Below, in pieces: positions 21,710 to 32,944 of a stretch of DNA of 64,000 bases. Source of the DNA: Miscanthus floridulus (taxonomy: Eukaryota; Streptophyta; Magnoliopsida; Poales; Poaceae); contig NC_089588.1 of assembly GCF_019320115.1 (NCBI RefSeq), positions 115,230,123 through 115,294,122 on the forward strand, read 5' to 3'. The notes below the pieces were generated by a model. It was not told the DNA's origin. It ran no database searches and saw nothing but the letters and a program-made list of their open reading frames with translations. Position numbers and translations under genes: made by a program. Position 1 is the stretch's first letter. Every line of letters begins with the position of its first letter.

Positions 21710-22516
21710 TTAGGGGAGGATACCACGCAGGGCAATAGGGAGCAATTGAGTCATAATGACATGACAGTCATGGGCCTTCATAGGGCCATAGTTGAACTTG
21801 AGTTCTCTCATGTTCACTAGCCTCTTTGGGTTCGCACAGTAGCCCATCAGAACTTTGAGTTCATTGAAGAAAGAAATAAGTGCACGCTTTTCTTCCATCT
21901 TCAATGTCCATGACGCAACTGGAAGTTCAAACTGGCCATTCTCTAGCTCCACAGGACGCAACTCCTTACTGATTCCCAAGTGTTGCATGTCTAGGCGTGT
22001 GGCTAGTGAATCCTTTGATGTCCCCCCGTTGTCCATCAAGGTGTTAAGAGTGTTAGCGCACACATTTTTAGTGATGTGCATGGGATCAAGATAGTGGCGT
22101 ACACTCAGAAATGGCCAGTAAGGTAGTTTCCAGAAAACTGATTTTTTGTTCCAAACGCTCCCATCAGGCGCTGCTACTGCATTGTCCCCCTTCCCAAGGA
22201 CAACCTCCAGTTTGTTGAGTTCTCGAAGTATCGCAGGCCTGTCTCGATATTTTGGAGCTAAGCGTTTCTCAATAGTACCGTTGAAATCTTTTCTGTTCCT
22301 ATAGTAAGGGTGATCCTTAGGTAGGAACCTACGATGTCCCATATATACTATCTTGGAGTTATTTGGCAGATTTACCGCATCGGTGTCGTCCAAGCACTCG
22401 ACACATCCAGTATAGCCTTTTGTCTTCTCTCCGGACAACGAACCTCGACCTGACAGGTCGGTGATTGTAGCGATAAGTACTCCCTCGATCATGACATGTT
22501 CCTTTTTGTACTCGTC
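21710..22516 (-). pseudogene. CACTA-3 TNP2 catalytic domain (Transposase_21-like), C-terminal half
   Basis: A frame continues from the Tat B insertion point (22516) with YKKEHVMIEGVLIATITDL, then KGYTGCVECLDDTDA, KIVYMGHRRFLPKDHPYR-like sequence, WKLPYWPFLSVRHYLDPMHITKNV, and MKAHDCHVIMTQLLPIALRG. These are standard landmarks of the plant CACTA transposase. Removing element B and one tcgtc copy would make this frame contiguous with the block ending at 42215. The domain ends in a frameshift at about 21710. Confidence 0.88.
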
Positions 22517-22989
22517 TGTCGATAGAATATCGTCGGCAGTCCTCTGAGGGGTATCCCATGAAGGTAGATTGATCGGCAGGGGAGCGTGAGATCAAGAACA
22601 AGAAGGCAACAGAGACACATGAGTTAGATAGGTTCAGGCCGTTAGTATGACGTAGTACCCTACTCCTGTGGTCTGTTGGTTTGTATTAGCTATCGTATGA
22701 TATTGCGTGAATTTGGAGGGGGTCCCTGCCCGCCTTATATAGTTCGAGGAGCCGGGTTACAAGTCTGTTAGATCTAAGAGATAACCAGAAAGTAATAACT
22801 GATTACAGGAATCTTGGGATCATACATATCCTAACAGATCTCATAGTATCTTCAGGATATCTTCTTGGTGTCTTGTGGGAGGCATGGAGTAGAGTCATGC
22901 CCCACAAGGCTTCGTCTTGTGGGCTAGGCCACCCCTGGGGGCGCAGCCCATATGGTCTGTCGTGGGTATCCGGGGTCGTACCCCCCACA
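22517..22989 (-). repeat. 3' LTR of Tat element B
   Basis: 473 bp; begins TGTCGATAGAATATCG and ends ACCCCCCACA on the + strand. The minus-strand TATA box CTATATAAG is at 22734-22742. Confidence 0.95.
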
Positions 22990-23100
22990 GCTAGTCCCCG
23001 AGCGCCTTGTACCCGTTGTGCAACATCGTCTTGAGCTCATCTGAGTAGGTGCGAATAAAGCCGAGCAGTCAAACTCATGGTCCAACCACCGTGATGAGTT

Positions 23101-23240
23101 GCTGAGCAGCGTAAATCATCGCTGAGCAGCGTGAACCGTCGCCGAACAGTGTGAACCATTGCCAAGCAGCGTGAACCGTTGCCGAACAGTGTGAACCATC
23201 GTCGAGCAGCGTGACCTGTCACCGAGCAGTGTGACCCAAG
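23101..23240. repeat. 20-bp minisatellite, seven copies
   Basis: Seven adjacent 20-bp units of the form GCCGAGCAGYGTGAACCRTY occupy 23101-23240 with no gap. Element A has only about two loose relatives at the same position (17520-17570), so the array expanded in element B or its ancestor. Confidence 0.92.
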
Positions 23241-24057
23241 TATGGCTTGCCATAAGGGTGTAAGGAGCCCAAGTTCTGAATCAAAAATTCCTTCGCAGTG
23301 GACCAAGTGTGCCCACTTAGAGTCCGACCATGGTAGTAGGAGTCAATCTTCTTCTATAGTCATGTATTATTCAAGAAAAAATCCCACACATTCATCGCGA
23401 GGTGAAGTGTGCCCACTTAGTCCCCGAGCCTAACAGTAGATGATGTAGTCATGTGGTGTCAGGGTCAGAAAGTAGAAGAAACGTAGAAAACTAGCCAAAC
23501 AGGCAGTCAGTCCCCGTGCGTGACCCAAAAAGAGACAAAGCACATTCACCGCAAGGTGAAGTGTGCCCACTTAGTCCTCAAGCCTAACAGTAGGTGACGT
23601 AGTCACGTGGTGCCAGGGTCAGAAAGCAGAAAACCAGCTGAGCAGGTAGCCAGTTGCCGAGCTGCCAGCGGAGATATCGGAGAAATCAAACCGTGCAGAA
23701 GAAACTGGAGTAATGGTTGTACAGTGTCGGTTACCGAGCCTCAATAAATGGTGGAGAAGTCGACGATTATTCGGCGAGTAGCAACTGACGGCATCGATAA
23801 ATGGGCAACGTGGGCTGCGGTTGCACAAAAGCCAACGTTATGGCCCACCTTGCTGTAGTGGTGGATTTGGAGAGACGCAATTCACGGGAATGGTTTCCCA
23901 AAAACCCTCGACTACGAAGAGGTGGGGAAAATGCTTTTATAACAGCAGCGCCGCACCCCGCGCTCCCACCTTTGCCACTTCGCCTTCCAAAGCTCTCGCA
24001 TTTCTAGATTCGCATCCACAGTAGCCTCCGCCGCCAAACCCTAATCGATTCCGAGGG
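23241..24057. repeat. Element B 3' spacer repeats and leader of the antisense gene
   Basis: Repeats of GAAGTGTGCCCACTTAGTCC (about 23300, 23405, 23560) correspond to those in element A. From 23935 a TATA-like TTTTATAAC precedes the antisense gene start. Confidence 0.7.
23935..23943 (+). promoter_or_regulatory. TATA-like box before the antisense gene of element B
   Basis: TTTTATAAC about 120 bp before ATG 24058, conserved in position with 18219-18227 in element A. Confidence 0.45.
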
Positions 24058-27000
24058 ATGGTGCCGAAGAAGGGAAACGCCAAATTGAAGAAGACGAGCC
24101 CAAAGAAAGCGGGAACCAAAGCACGTCATGACGAAGAGTGGGTGCCATTGTGTACAGGAGAAGCGGAGTTGAACAGATTGGTGGAAGCCGGCGTTCTCCC
24201 TAACCACGTAACCGCCGGATGGCGGCCAGCCCGTGGTGAGCCCTTCCCAATGCCTAACACCGGTGATGTTGTAGTCTTTGAAGATTATTTCTGGCGTGGG
24301 TTGGGATTTCCTGTTCACCCATTCCTTAGGGATTTGATGGAGCTTTGGGTGGTCAGTTTGTGCAATCTCCACCCAAATACCATATTGCACATCTCAATCT
24401 TTATCCATTTCTGTGAGTCGTTTCTGGGGCTTCTGCCGCATTTCAACCTCTTCAGACACCTATTCTGGTTGAAGAAGAAAGGCAGAAGTGGCTCCAGGGT
24501 GGTCGGCGATGTCTACTTGTAGCTTTGAGATGGAATGGCCAACGAGTATATCAACGTACCGTTGAACACTTCTCTGAAAGGGTGGAATTCCAAATGGTTC
24601 TACATGAAATAGAGCCACCCTGCAATCCACTGTGACATCCACCATATCCCGAGAACCAGAGGAGCTGGTCGGAGAAACCGAACAGTGCTAAAATGGAACA
24701 AGTGATAGAGCTCCTCGACCTGATTAAAGGCGTGGAAATTAGAGGCGAACTGGTGGCAACAAGCTTCATAGTGCGTCGCGTCCAGCCCTGCAAGGAGAGG
24801 GCCCACCCAGGCTATGATTTCAGAGGTGATGAAGATGGGACCTGGGAGAGGACGGAACGATTGACAAAGAAGGATGTCCTAGAGCGGGCCGCAGAGCTAT
24901 TTGCTCCCAATATTTCGTTCGCATGGCCAAAGCAAACGAGGGCCTACAGTTGCACATATCCGCCCCTAGAAGTAATCATCTTGATTTTTATTCCTAATAC
25001 TTTTAATCTTGAAGTATTGACGAACAGTGAACTGATTCACTTGTGCAAAGATCCACTCGTAGGAAAGAGCGGTGTATTTCTCCGACATCCCGAGGAGGGA
25101 TTGGCCCAGGGGAGTAGATGCCCAGCGATCAGCTCGGTCTGAAGAAGATGCGGCTAGCACCTCATCAGAATCCGGAGGAACCGACGCTGGTTGGACAAAG
25201 ACTTTGCCCCAGGTGATGGAGAAAGTTTGGGGAAAGAGGGCAGCGGCAGATGAGCCAGCCTAGAAGAAGAGAAAAATGGCGGCTGCCGCTCCCCTCAAAC
25301 GGGGCGGCATCTCGCTTGGTGGCGACCAGACCACTCGACCGTGAAGGACCGCGGTGCTCGAGTGGTCTGATGACGACGAAGATTCAATTGCTCCTCCTCC
25401 GAGCACCCAAGCACCTCCAAGCAGTACACACATGGAGGAGCAACCAAGGGGAAGCGAAGAAGTCCCCGAGCATCAGGCGACAGGGGTTTCTACTGGGCAG
25501 GTGACGTGAGTCCTCGAGCAGCAGGCAGAGCAAAGGCCGACTGTGGAGGAGGCGAGACCTTTACCCTAGGATAAGGGGGTCGACCCCGTAGCCGTGCCTG
25601 GGGGCTTGGGCAGGCATTGCCGATTCAAAAAATTGCACCGGCGGACCAAACAGTTAGTATCCTCATGTTGGAGTCACTTTGCTGTTTGTCTTAGCTTTTT
25701 TGCCACTTGACCAAATGATCTGATGCAGTGCAAGGCAGACAGAGGATCCGAACTCGTTCGAGCAACCTCGGGCTGATCTTGGAGTGGAGGTAACACCGTT
25801 AGCTCCCATGTTGGGGTCCTTGGGTGCTCGACAGCCAGCGGAAGACTCAACCACTGCTGCAGGTGGACTTGGACATGGCGAGAGGTCGGTGTCGATGGGG
25901 AACGAGTCGGTGACAATACCTGAATCGATGGTGGTTGCTGCCGGGCCTTCAGGAGCTGAAGCTAGAATTGCCAACGAAGCACCAGAGTTTGGGTCAACCG
26001 AACCGATGGCCCCCTCAGAGCTAAAGGTACCCCCGGAGGCGTCATGAGGCGTGGTCGGACCCTTTGTCGAGTCATAGAGCCCCCAATGGTTTCTCCCGCT
26101 GCTGTGGAAGAAGAGGACGAGGTGGAGGAGATCGTTCGGGCTGAACCTCAAACCCAATCCGTCCGAATCCTCCGTAGGCGTAGTGACGAGGTGGTAGTTG
26201 TGGAGGAAGAGGACACCCCCAAGGAGATAAGGAGGCTGAAATCCACCCTCGCTGGAGTAATAAAACAAATCAAGGTTAGTACTGAATTCGGAGCATTCGT
26301 TTTTAACGGTTGAGATCGAATACCATTATTATCCTTGTGAATTTCAGGGAATAAATCGGACTACCGAGCAGTGGCATTAGTTAATAAAGAGGATGGAGCC
26401 CCTCACCGAGGAGAACCAAAAACTCAAAGAGGCGATAAACCTCTCGGAGAAACACACTCAGAGGGCCCGGCGCGAGCGAGACCTCGTTGAATCCAACGTG
26501 CAGGACCTGGAACACCAGAAGGGAGTCCTATCTGAACAGCTGGCGACTACAAAAGAACAACTGCGGAGCAAGTCCGAGTAGCTGGCCACTGCCTCGACAC
26601 AACTAAAGGATGCTTCTGAGTATTTGGAACAATTGCAGATAGTCTCCGAGCAGAAGAAAGGTATGTGTGATCGACGAAAGTGCTCTGCATAGTTGGATAC
26701 GCTTACTTTTGGCGCTGACTATTGTACTTGTAGAATAAGATGTAGAGCTCGGCCAGCTGCGCTAGGCCCTCGAGCAACTCCGAGAGGAGAAGGTGAAGGG
26801 GACAGGGCGAGCGAGCAAGCTAGCCGAGGAGCTGAACGGTGAGTATTCCCTAGGTGAGTATTCCCTAGTCGGGGTTACCGCTGAAGTAACTTTCTCACTT
26901 GATGGAACTTTGTAATTCTTGCAGACTATCGTCATAGGGTCAAGGCACAATACGATGTGCTAGAGCAGGACGCCTGAACCCAAAGGGCCAAGTTTGACAC

Positions 27001-27351
27001 TGTGGATATCGGAATTAGACCAGTGCTCGACTGTGTTGAACCAGAAGTGGCTCCTTAGCCCGATGGTAGGCTGCCGCGCCCAGACATCGTCATCGAAAGG
27101 TGCAAGACGGCATGGGAGAGCTTCAAGGGCTTCAACCGTGACATCGTTATGACCGCCGCTACCCACGCCCTTGCTGTGGTTCGGACCCACTATCCAGCCA
27201 CTGACCTTCAGGCGATAGGGGGCAAGTTCACCGAAGGACTGAGTGAAGCAGAGACCCAGTAGCTCGAGGATGAGGTGGAGGAAGAAGCGAAAAAGTTGGC
27301 AAGCGATATAGACCTGTTCGGCAAAATGGACGGCGATGGCGGGGCACAATG
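24058..27351 (+). pseudogene. Antisense accessory gene of Tat element B (Transposase_28-like, coiled coil)
   Basis: This is the more complete copy of the gene seen at 18353. Exon 1 (24058-24971) holds the basic N-terminus MVPKKGNAKLKK and the Transposase_28-like core (FEDYFWRGLGFPVHPFLRDLM, ILHISIFIHFCESFLGLLPHF, RHLFWLKKKG). Introns with GT-AG ends lie at 24972-25062, 25653-25728 and 26275-26347. Exon 3 is acidic. Exon 4 onward is a long Glu/Lys/Leu-rich coiled coil (EENQKLKEAINLSEKHTQRA, EHQKGVLSEQLATTKEQLR), ending with a conserved-looking tail (CKTAWESFKGFNRDIV). Several in-frame stops break it. It is transcribed, if at all, opposite to gag-pol and lies between integrase and the 3' LTR. 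The function is unknown; a DNA- or RNA-binding or structural role is speculation. Confidence 0.75.
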
Positions 27352-27540
27352 ATCCACCTGGCGAATATCATCTGTAATTTCTAGACAGTGTAGTTAGAAC
27401 GCGTGAAGGCATAAAAACACTTATGTATACGATAAATATTATAAGGTGCATGTGTATGCGGTTAGATTGTATTTCGGTGAAAAAATCTTCATAGTTTCAA
27501 ACACGTAATGTAAGTAGAGTCCGAGCAGTTGGTTCGCTAT

Positions 27541-27978
27541 TGACCCATAAGGCCTCGGCTAGCCCGTAGTCCATGGCGTCGAGCGCGGAGCCCGTGCACG
27601 TGTAAGAGGAACAGGCGTGACCAAGGAACCGCAGCCGATCACCCATAACATAGGACACGGAGCCCGTAGCACGTGTAGGGAGAGATAAAAAACTGGGTCT
27701 TCTCCATAGAGAAAAGAATGGGACATGTGTTGCATGGTGGTTATCAAGATAACTTGGAAATATAGGTAATATAAACGGCGTCCGAGCAATTTATTCTATG
27801 CTGAACTCTTGGCCTTGGCTAACCCATAATCCATATTGTCGAGCGCGGAGCCCGTAGACGTGTAGGACAAAAAGGTGTGACTAAGGAACCACAACCGACC
27901 ACCCATAACACAGAGCACGGAGCCTGTAGCACGTGTAGGGAGAGATCGGAGACTGGGTCTTCTCCAAAGAGATCAGAA
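27541..27978. repeat. Two tandem ~272-bp units in the pol-antisense gene spacer
   Basis: A block with GAGCGCGGAGCCCGT, GACCACCCATAACA and GTAGCACGTGTAGGGAG is present at about 27541-27715 and again at 27813-27978. A third copy lies at about 41160-41330, near the other end of element B. Confidence 0.85.
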
Positions 27979-28005
27979 AAGAAAGTATGTTGCTCGCCGA
28001 TCGAC

Positions 28006-28165
28006 GAAATATCTTGGAGATTTGGAGAAAAGTGTTTGGCGATTTGGAGAAAAAACGTGGCGAAATTCATTGGCGATTTAGAGGAGACATGTTTGGCGAT
28101 TTTGGAGAAAACGTGTTCGGCGATTTTGGAGAAATCGTGTTCGGTGATTTTGGAGATTTGGAGGA
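28006..28165. repeat. 24-bp minisatellite in element B
   Basis: The unit GTGTTCGGCGATTTTGGAGAAA is repeated three times almost perfectly (about 28088-28160), with more diverged units before it. The 24-bp period keeps frames open, giving Phe/Gly/Asp-rich ORFs that I reject as genes. Confidence 0.8.
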
Positions 28166-28320
28166 ACGTGGTCGGCGCAGTTATGGCGATAATGTATTGG
28201 AGTTCGTTATGAAGTAGCATAGAGCTCGGTGAGCACGAGTGGATGTTAAACCACAATAGAGACAAAATGGAGACAAGTTATGGAGACCAAAACTTTATTC
28301 AATATAAAAGTGGAGAGTAC

Positions 28321-28732
28321 TGTCGATGTTTCACCACCGATAGCCTACCACGGGGGTACCCGGGGCAGTATGTTCGGGCTTCAGCGTATGTAGAACTCGA
28401 CGGTAAACGCAAGAGACTGTTGATTTATCCTGGTTCGAACCCTTGATCGTGATCGAATAATAGCCGTACGTCCAGTCGGCATTAGCCTTTGCGTTGGATT
28501 GATTGTTCGGAGTCCCTATGTTGTGATGCATTGTGTCGTGTTCTTCTAAGGAGCCCTGCCCTCCTTTATATAGTCAGGAGGCCAGAGTCCTAGTCGGTTT
28601 ACAATGTAGAGTCCTAGTAGGATTACAGGGTAGTATTACTACTAGGATTGTATGGGAGGAATCCTAATCAAACTAGATCTCCTCTCTTCCTTGCGGTGTA
28701 TCCCGTGGGTACCACATCGACAAGTACATATC
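28321..28732 (-). mobile_element. Solo LTR of another retrotransposon family
   Basis: 412 bp bounded by TGTCGATG and CATCGACA, a perfect 8-bp inverted end, and flanked by the 5-bp duplication agtac (28316-28320 and 28733-28737). A minus-strand TATA box CTATATAAAG sits at 28564-28573. No internal sequence of that family adjoins it, so it arose by LTR-LTR recombination. It lies in the spacer of Tat B. A diverged relative is at about 56215-56655. Confidence 0.93.
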
Positions 28733-28828
28733 TGGAACATTTCAAGGATAGAAATGTATAAGGTGTTCGATGTGCCACGAGTTGGGAACATCGACTCCTT
28801 CTAAGTCACTTAGGCGATAAGACCTTGG

Positions 28829-29907
28829 TCAGGTAACCTCTTTGATGACATAAGGCTCTTCCCAAAGGGAAGAGAGCTTGTGCATCCCTTCAGTTTTTTG
28901 TTTTCTGCGGAGAACGAGATCGCCGACAGCAAATGAACGACTTTTGACGTTTCGGTTGTAGTACCTCCACAAGCCTTCCAGATATTTAGCTGTGCGGACA
29001 TAGGTGATTAGGCGTTCTTCCTCGGCCCTATCGACGTCCTCTGACCGAACAGCTGCGGCCTGCTCTTCATCATAGTTTTCCACCCTAGGTGCTCGGAAGG
29101 CAATGTCCGCTGGTAGTATGGCTTCTGATCCGTAGACCAAGAAGTATGGAGTCATGCCGGTACCACGACTAGCTTGAGTACGCAGTCCCTAGACTACAGA
29201 TGGAAGCTCCTTGAGCCATCTGCTCGGGTGCTTTTCTTCTTTCTGATATAGTTGCTTTTTGAGGGCATCAAGGATCATGCCATTCACCCGTTCGACCTAG
29301 CCGTTGGCTCTTGGATGGGCAACGGAGACATATTTGACGGAGATGCAACGGTCTTCATAGAAGTCCTAGAAGTGATGGCCAATAAATGTAGTTCCAAGGT
29401 TAGTGATGATGCTGTTCGGGAGACCAAATCTGTGGATGATATCTTCGAAGAGCTCGACTGCTTTCTTTGCAGTAGCTGAGACGAGCGGTTTATATTCTAT
29501 CCACTTGGAGAACTTGTCGATGGCGACATATACGTATCAGAAACCACTTGGTGCTGGTTTGAAAGGCCCAATAATGTCCAGTCCCCAGCATGCGAAGGGC
29601 CAGGAAGCTAGGATGGTTTGCAGCTCGTGCGCCAGCACGTGTATTTGCTTACCAAAGAATTGGCATCCTTCACAACGTCGGACGAGGTCTTCTACGTCAG
29701 TGATGGCTGTGGGCTAATAGAAGCCAGCTCAGAAAGCCTTGCCGACCAGTGTTCTCGAGGCCGCATAGTTGCCGCAGGAACCAGAGTGAATTTCGAGAAG
29801 TGGCTTTACTCCCTCCTCTTGGGTGATTCATTTCTGCAGTATCCCTTCCTTGGCACTTTTCCTCATCAAGTTGCCGTCCACCAGCATGTAATGCTTGCTT
29901 CGACAAA
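28829..29907 (-). pseudogene. Integrase of Tat element B
   Basis: On the minus strand the zinc-binding part shows H in LEIHSGSCGNYAA and CC in VRRCEGCQFFGKQ. The core has the first Asp (WGLDIIGPFKPAP) and the Glu region (RANG-stop-VERVNGM). The C-terminal part reads PYFLVYGSEAILPADIAFRAP and ends GLWRYYNRNVKSR...VLRRKQ. At the second catalytic Asp, where the family has TDNGT, this copy reads TNLGT (codon 29399-29401 is Asn). Several stops also interrupt it. It cannot be an active DDE integrase. Confidence 0.85.
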
Positions 29908-31335
29908 TTAGGCATTCGGTTTCAGTCTTGTCGGCGGGTACCTCGGCACTGGTGAGGTACTTGATGAATTGCTCCCTCCAATCGGCGGCCGGCGAAGGTA
30001 CTGTAAGTACCAGCTGCTCGGCGGGGGGGGGGGGGGGGCTTTTTGAACTTCCTTATATTCTTTTATGGATGGCACCAGGAGATCCTGAATGAAGACCCCT
30101 GGTGGGATCGCGGTGCGAGAAGAGCCCAACTTGGATAAGTGATCGGCAAGCTGATTTTGGTCGCGTACCACATGATGGTACTCGATGCCACAGATTTTTC
30201 CTTCAAGCTTCCTGATTTCGGCGCAATATGCGTCCATCTTCTCACTAGAGCAAGACCAATCTTTGTTAAGCTGGTTAATGACCAGTGCAGAATCCCCGTA
30301 CACCATGAGGCATTTGACGCTGAGCTCGATGGCTATACGGAGTCCATGGAGACATGCTTCATATTCGATGGCGTTGTTGGAGGCCGGAAAGTGTATCCGG
30401 AGAACATATCGGAGCTTAACCTTGGTCGGCATAATGAACAGAATGCCCACTCTAGCACCGTTGATCTTAAGGGCGCCGTCGAAGTTCATCACCCAATGCT
30501 CAGGGCAAGTGGCAGCAATAGGCTCTTGGATCTCTGTCCACTCAGCGATGAAATTAGCGAGCGCCTGTGACTTGATGGTAGGCCTGCTTCTAAATTCGAT
30601 GGAGTAAGTACGAAGCTCAATGGCCCACTTGATGATGCAGCCGTTGGCCTCCTTGTTGCAGAGAATATCCCCCAGAGGGAACTCAGTGACCACGGCGATC
30701 TTGTAGTATTTGAAGTAGTGTCGGAGCTTGCGCGACATAATCAGAATTGCATATAACAACTTTTGTACTTGAGGATAACGAGTTTTGGGCTTATTAAGTA
30801 CCTCGCTTATGAAGTACACTGGACGTTGCACCTTGTAGGTGTGCCCGGCTTCCTCGCGTTCAACGACAATAGCTGTGCCGACGACGTGGGAAGTGGTGGC
30901 GATGTAGATCACTAGAGTTTCATCTGGTCGTGGCACTGTCATGATCGGAGGCTTTGTTAAGAACAACTTGAGTTGCTCAAAAGCTATGTCCGCCTCCTTC
31001 GACCAGGAGAAGCGCTCGGAGGCCTTGAGGAGCTTGAAGAAAGGTAGCCCTTTTTCGCTAAGGCGTGATATAAAGCGGCTTAAGGCAGCCATGCAGCCTG
31101 TAAGCTTCTGTATATCCTTGACACATGTTGGCTGTTTCATGTTGGTGATGGCAGGGACCTTGTCAAGGTTAGGTTTGATGCCTCGAGCACTGACAATGTA
31201 GCCCAGCAGTATACCGGATGGAACTCCAAAGATGCACTTTGAAGGGTTCAACTTCCATCGGTACTTGTTCAAGTTGGCGAAAGTTTCCTTAAGGTTGACG
31301 ATAAGATTGTTAGTGGCCTTGGTCTTGACGACCAC
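29908..31335 (-). pseudogene. Tat element B RT thumb, RNase H and second (archaeal-type) RNase H
   Basis: A 475-codon open frame. The first part is the RT thumb/connection (NLNKYRWKLNPSKCIFGVPSG, LTGCMAALSRFISRLSEKGL). The second is the usual Ty3 RNase H (LVIYIATTSHVVGTAIVVE, RPVYFISEVL). The third is an additional RNase H with a fresh catalytic start (WVMNFDGALKINGARVGI, NAIEYEACLHGL, VYGDSALVINQL, then DQNQLADHLS). Two RNase H domains in tandem are the hallmark of the Tat lineage and support the classification. In the first RNase H the usual DAS is ATTS, so that active site is lost. The 3' end has a run of Pro codons from a G16 tract (30023-30038). Confidence 0.88.
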
Positions 31336-32028
31336 ATCATTGATGTAGACTTCAACGTTGCGGCCGATCTATTGGTCGAGGCACGTCTAGATGGCCCTTT
31401 GATAGGTTGCTCCGACGTTCTTGAGTCCGAAGGACATGGTTGTGTAGTAGTAAGCACCGAAGGGCGTGATGAACGATGTCTTGATCTGATCTTCTTCCTT
31501 CAGGGAAATCTGGTGATAGCTGGAGTAACAGTCAAGGAAGGAGAGCAGTTCGGAGCTGGTGGTGGAGTCTACAACCTCGTCTATCCGAGGCAGGCCGAAG
31601 GGGTCTTTAGGGTAGTGTTTGTTAAGATCAGTATAATCAACACACATTCTCCATTCTTTATTCTTTTTTTGAATGAGAACAGGGTTTGCTAACCAATCAG
31701 GATAATACACTTCTTTTATGAATCCGGCAGCTAAGAGCCGTTTTATTTCTACCCTAATAGCCTCCTTCTTGTCTGCCGTGAATCGGCGGAGTTTCTACTT
31801 GATCGGTTTGGTGGTCGGCGAGACATTCAAGGAGTGCTCGATCTTCTCCTGTGGTACCCCCGGCATGTCTGCAGGTTTCTAAGCAAGCATGTCGGTGTTG
31901 GCACGTAGGAAGGAGACGAGTGCGCTTTCCTATTTGGGGTCAAGGTGAGCCCCAATCTTCACGGTCTTGGAGGAATCGTCAAGGCTGAGGCCGACCTCCT
32001 TGACTTCCTTTGACTTGGCGGAGGCGCG
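31336..32028 (-). pseudogene. Reverse transcriptase of Tat element B
   Basis: The minus strand reads VIYYPDWLANPVLIQKKNKEWRM-like sequence, then CVDYTDLNKHYPKDPFGLPRID, LDCYSSYHQI and YYYTTMSFGLKNVGATYQRAI. Two stops follow before the catalytic motif, which reads YIND (31336-31347) instead of YxDD, so one metal-binding Asp is replaced by Asn. Upstream, toward 32028, the linker from protease is readable with stops. Element C is inserted between this gene and the protease (TSD at 32029-32033). Confidence 0.87.
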
Positions 32029-32033
32029 GGGAG

Positions 32034-32944
32034 TAATGCAGACGGGGATCTCGATCTTCCAGTCAGGTGATGGTAACTATCGTTGTGGCGGAGAATGACA
32101 CATCGATCCGGCTTCAGATCGAAAGATCGAACCCTGCAATCTTAGCACCACAGCTCCTCTGGTTATCAACCGAGTCATGGACCAGGTCGACCTCACCAAG
32201 AAGGCTAATCCCTGCCTGCGCAATGAAGAACACAAGCAAGAACAAGAAAAAACGCAACCAAATTGCAGATGAATGATTAAACTAACAAAGTTGGGGTCTC
32301 ACAAACCGATGAACGGCAAAACTGTTCTTGACAGATTAATCTAAGCAAAACCCGAAACCTAATGGAGGGGCAGCGGCTGTTTATGAAGACTCTAGGGTCA
32401 TGTAAGACCCCTGGACACGCCCCTAATGGGCCCAAACTCGATACATGGTCCAACGGACCAAAAGACGGTGTCGCAGCACCCTGGCAGATTCTGGACGCTG
32501 ACTTGTTTCAACGATTCCTGTTGATTTCGAATAGTTTTTGACATGGAACCACTTGGATTGGCTTCCTTATCAAATTAGCTTTCCATCCATATGTTGATCA
32601 TCGAAAATGGAGTCCGAATGCGTCTTGGGCGACCAGTTTAAGGCAGACTGGTCTTGGAGGCCGAGGCAGACTCGAATTCTTGTTGGACTAGGCCTCTGGC
32701 TTGTGTTGGACGTCCTTGCTGGTCATCATCACCTCCACCACTTCCTCTAAGTCCTTCATGACCCTGTCCAATGTTCCTAAGCAAGATAACATCATTAGGT
32801 AGTAGTCTATTCTCAAAAGTATGAAAAGTATCGCTTAAGAACGAGCTCACCTCTAAATTGAGTTGTTGCTTTCGAGCCCGGGTCATTGGACCATGCATGA
32901 CGGTTGGAGGATCAGCGGGTACCTCTGAAGTGATGTCCTCATCA
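32034..32944 (-). repeat. 3' LTR of element C
   Basis: 911 bp. It carries the C-terminal end of the polyprotein frame (to 32638). Confidence 0.93.

Noticed and set aside
23101..23240. Seven short regular repeats, CRISPR-like at a glance
   Set aside because: No spacers; it is a 20-bp minisatellite in a retrotransposon.
27877..28217. Phe/Gly/Asp-rich ORFs
   Set aside because: Produced by the 24-bp minisatellite.
29252..29717. + strand ORFs of 75-104 aa in the integrase region
   Set aside because: Shadows of the minus-strand integrase, which has family motifs.
32063..32068. Element C LTR starting at TGATGG (32068) with TSD tcagg
   Set aside because: Homology between the two LTRs extends further left to TAATG; only that boundary gives matching flanks (gggag).
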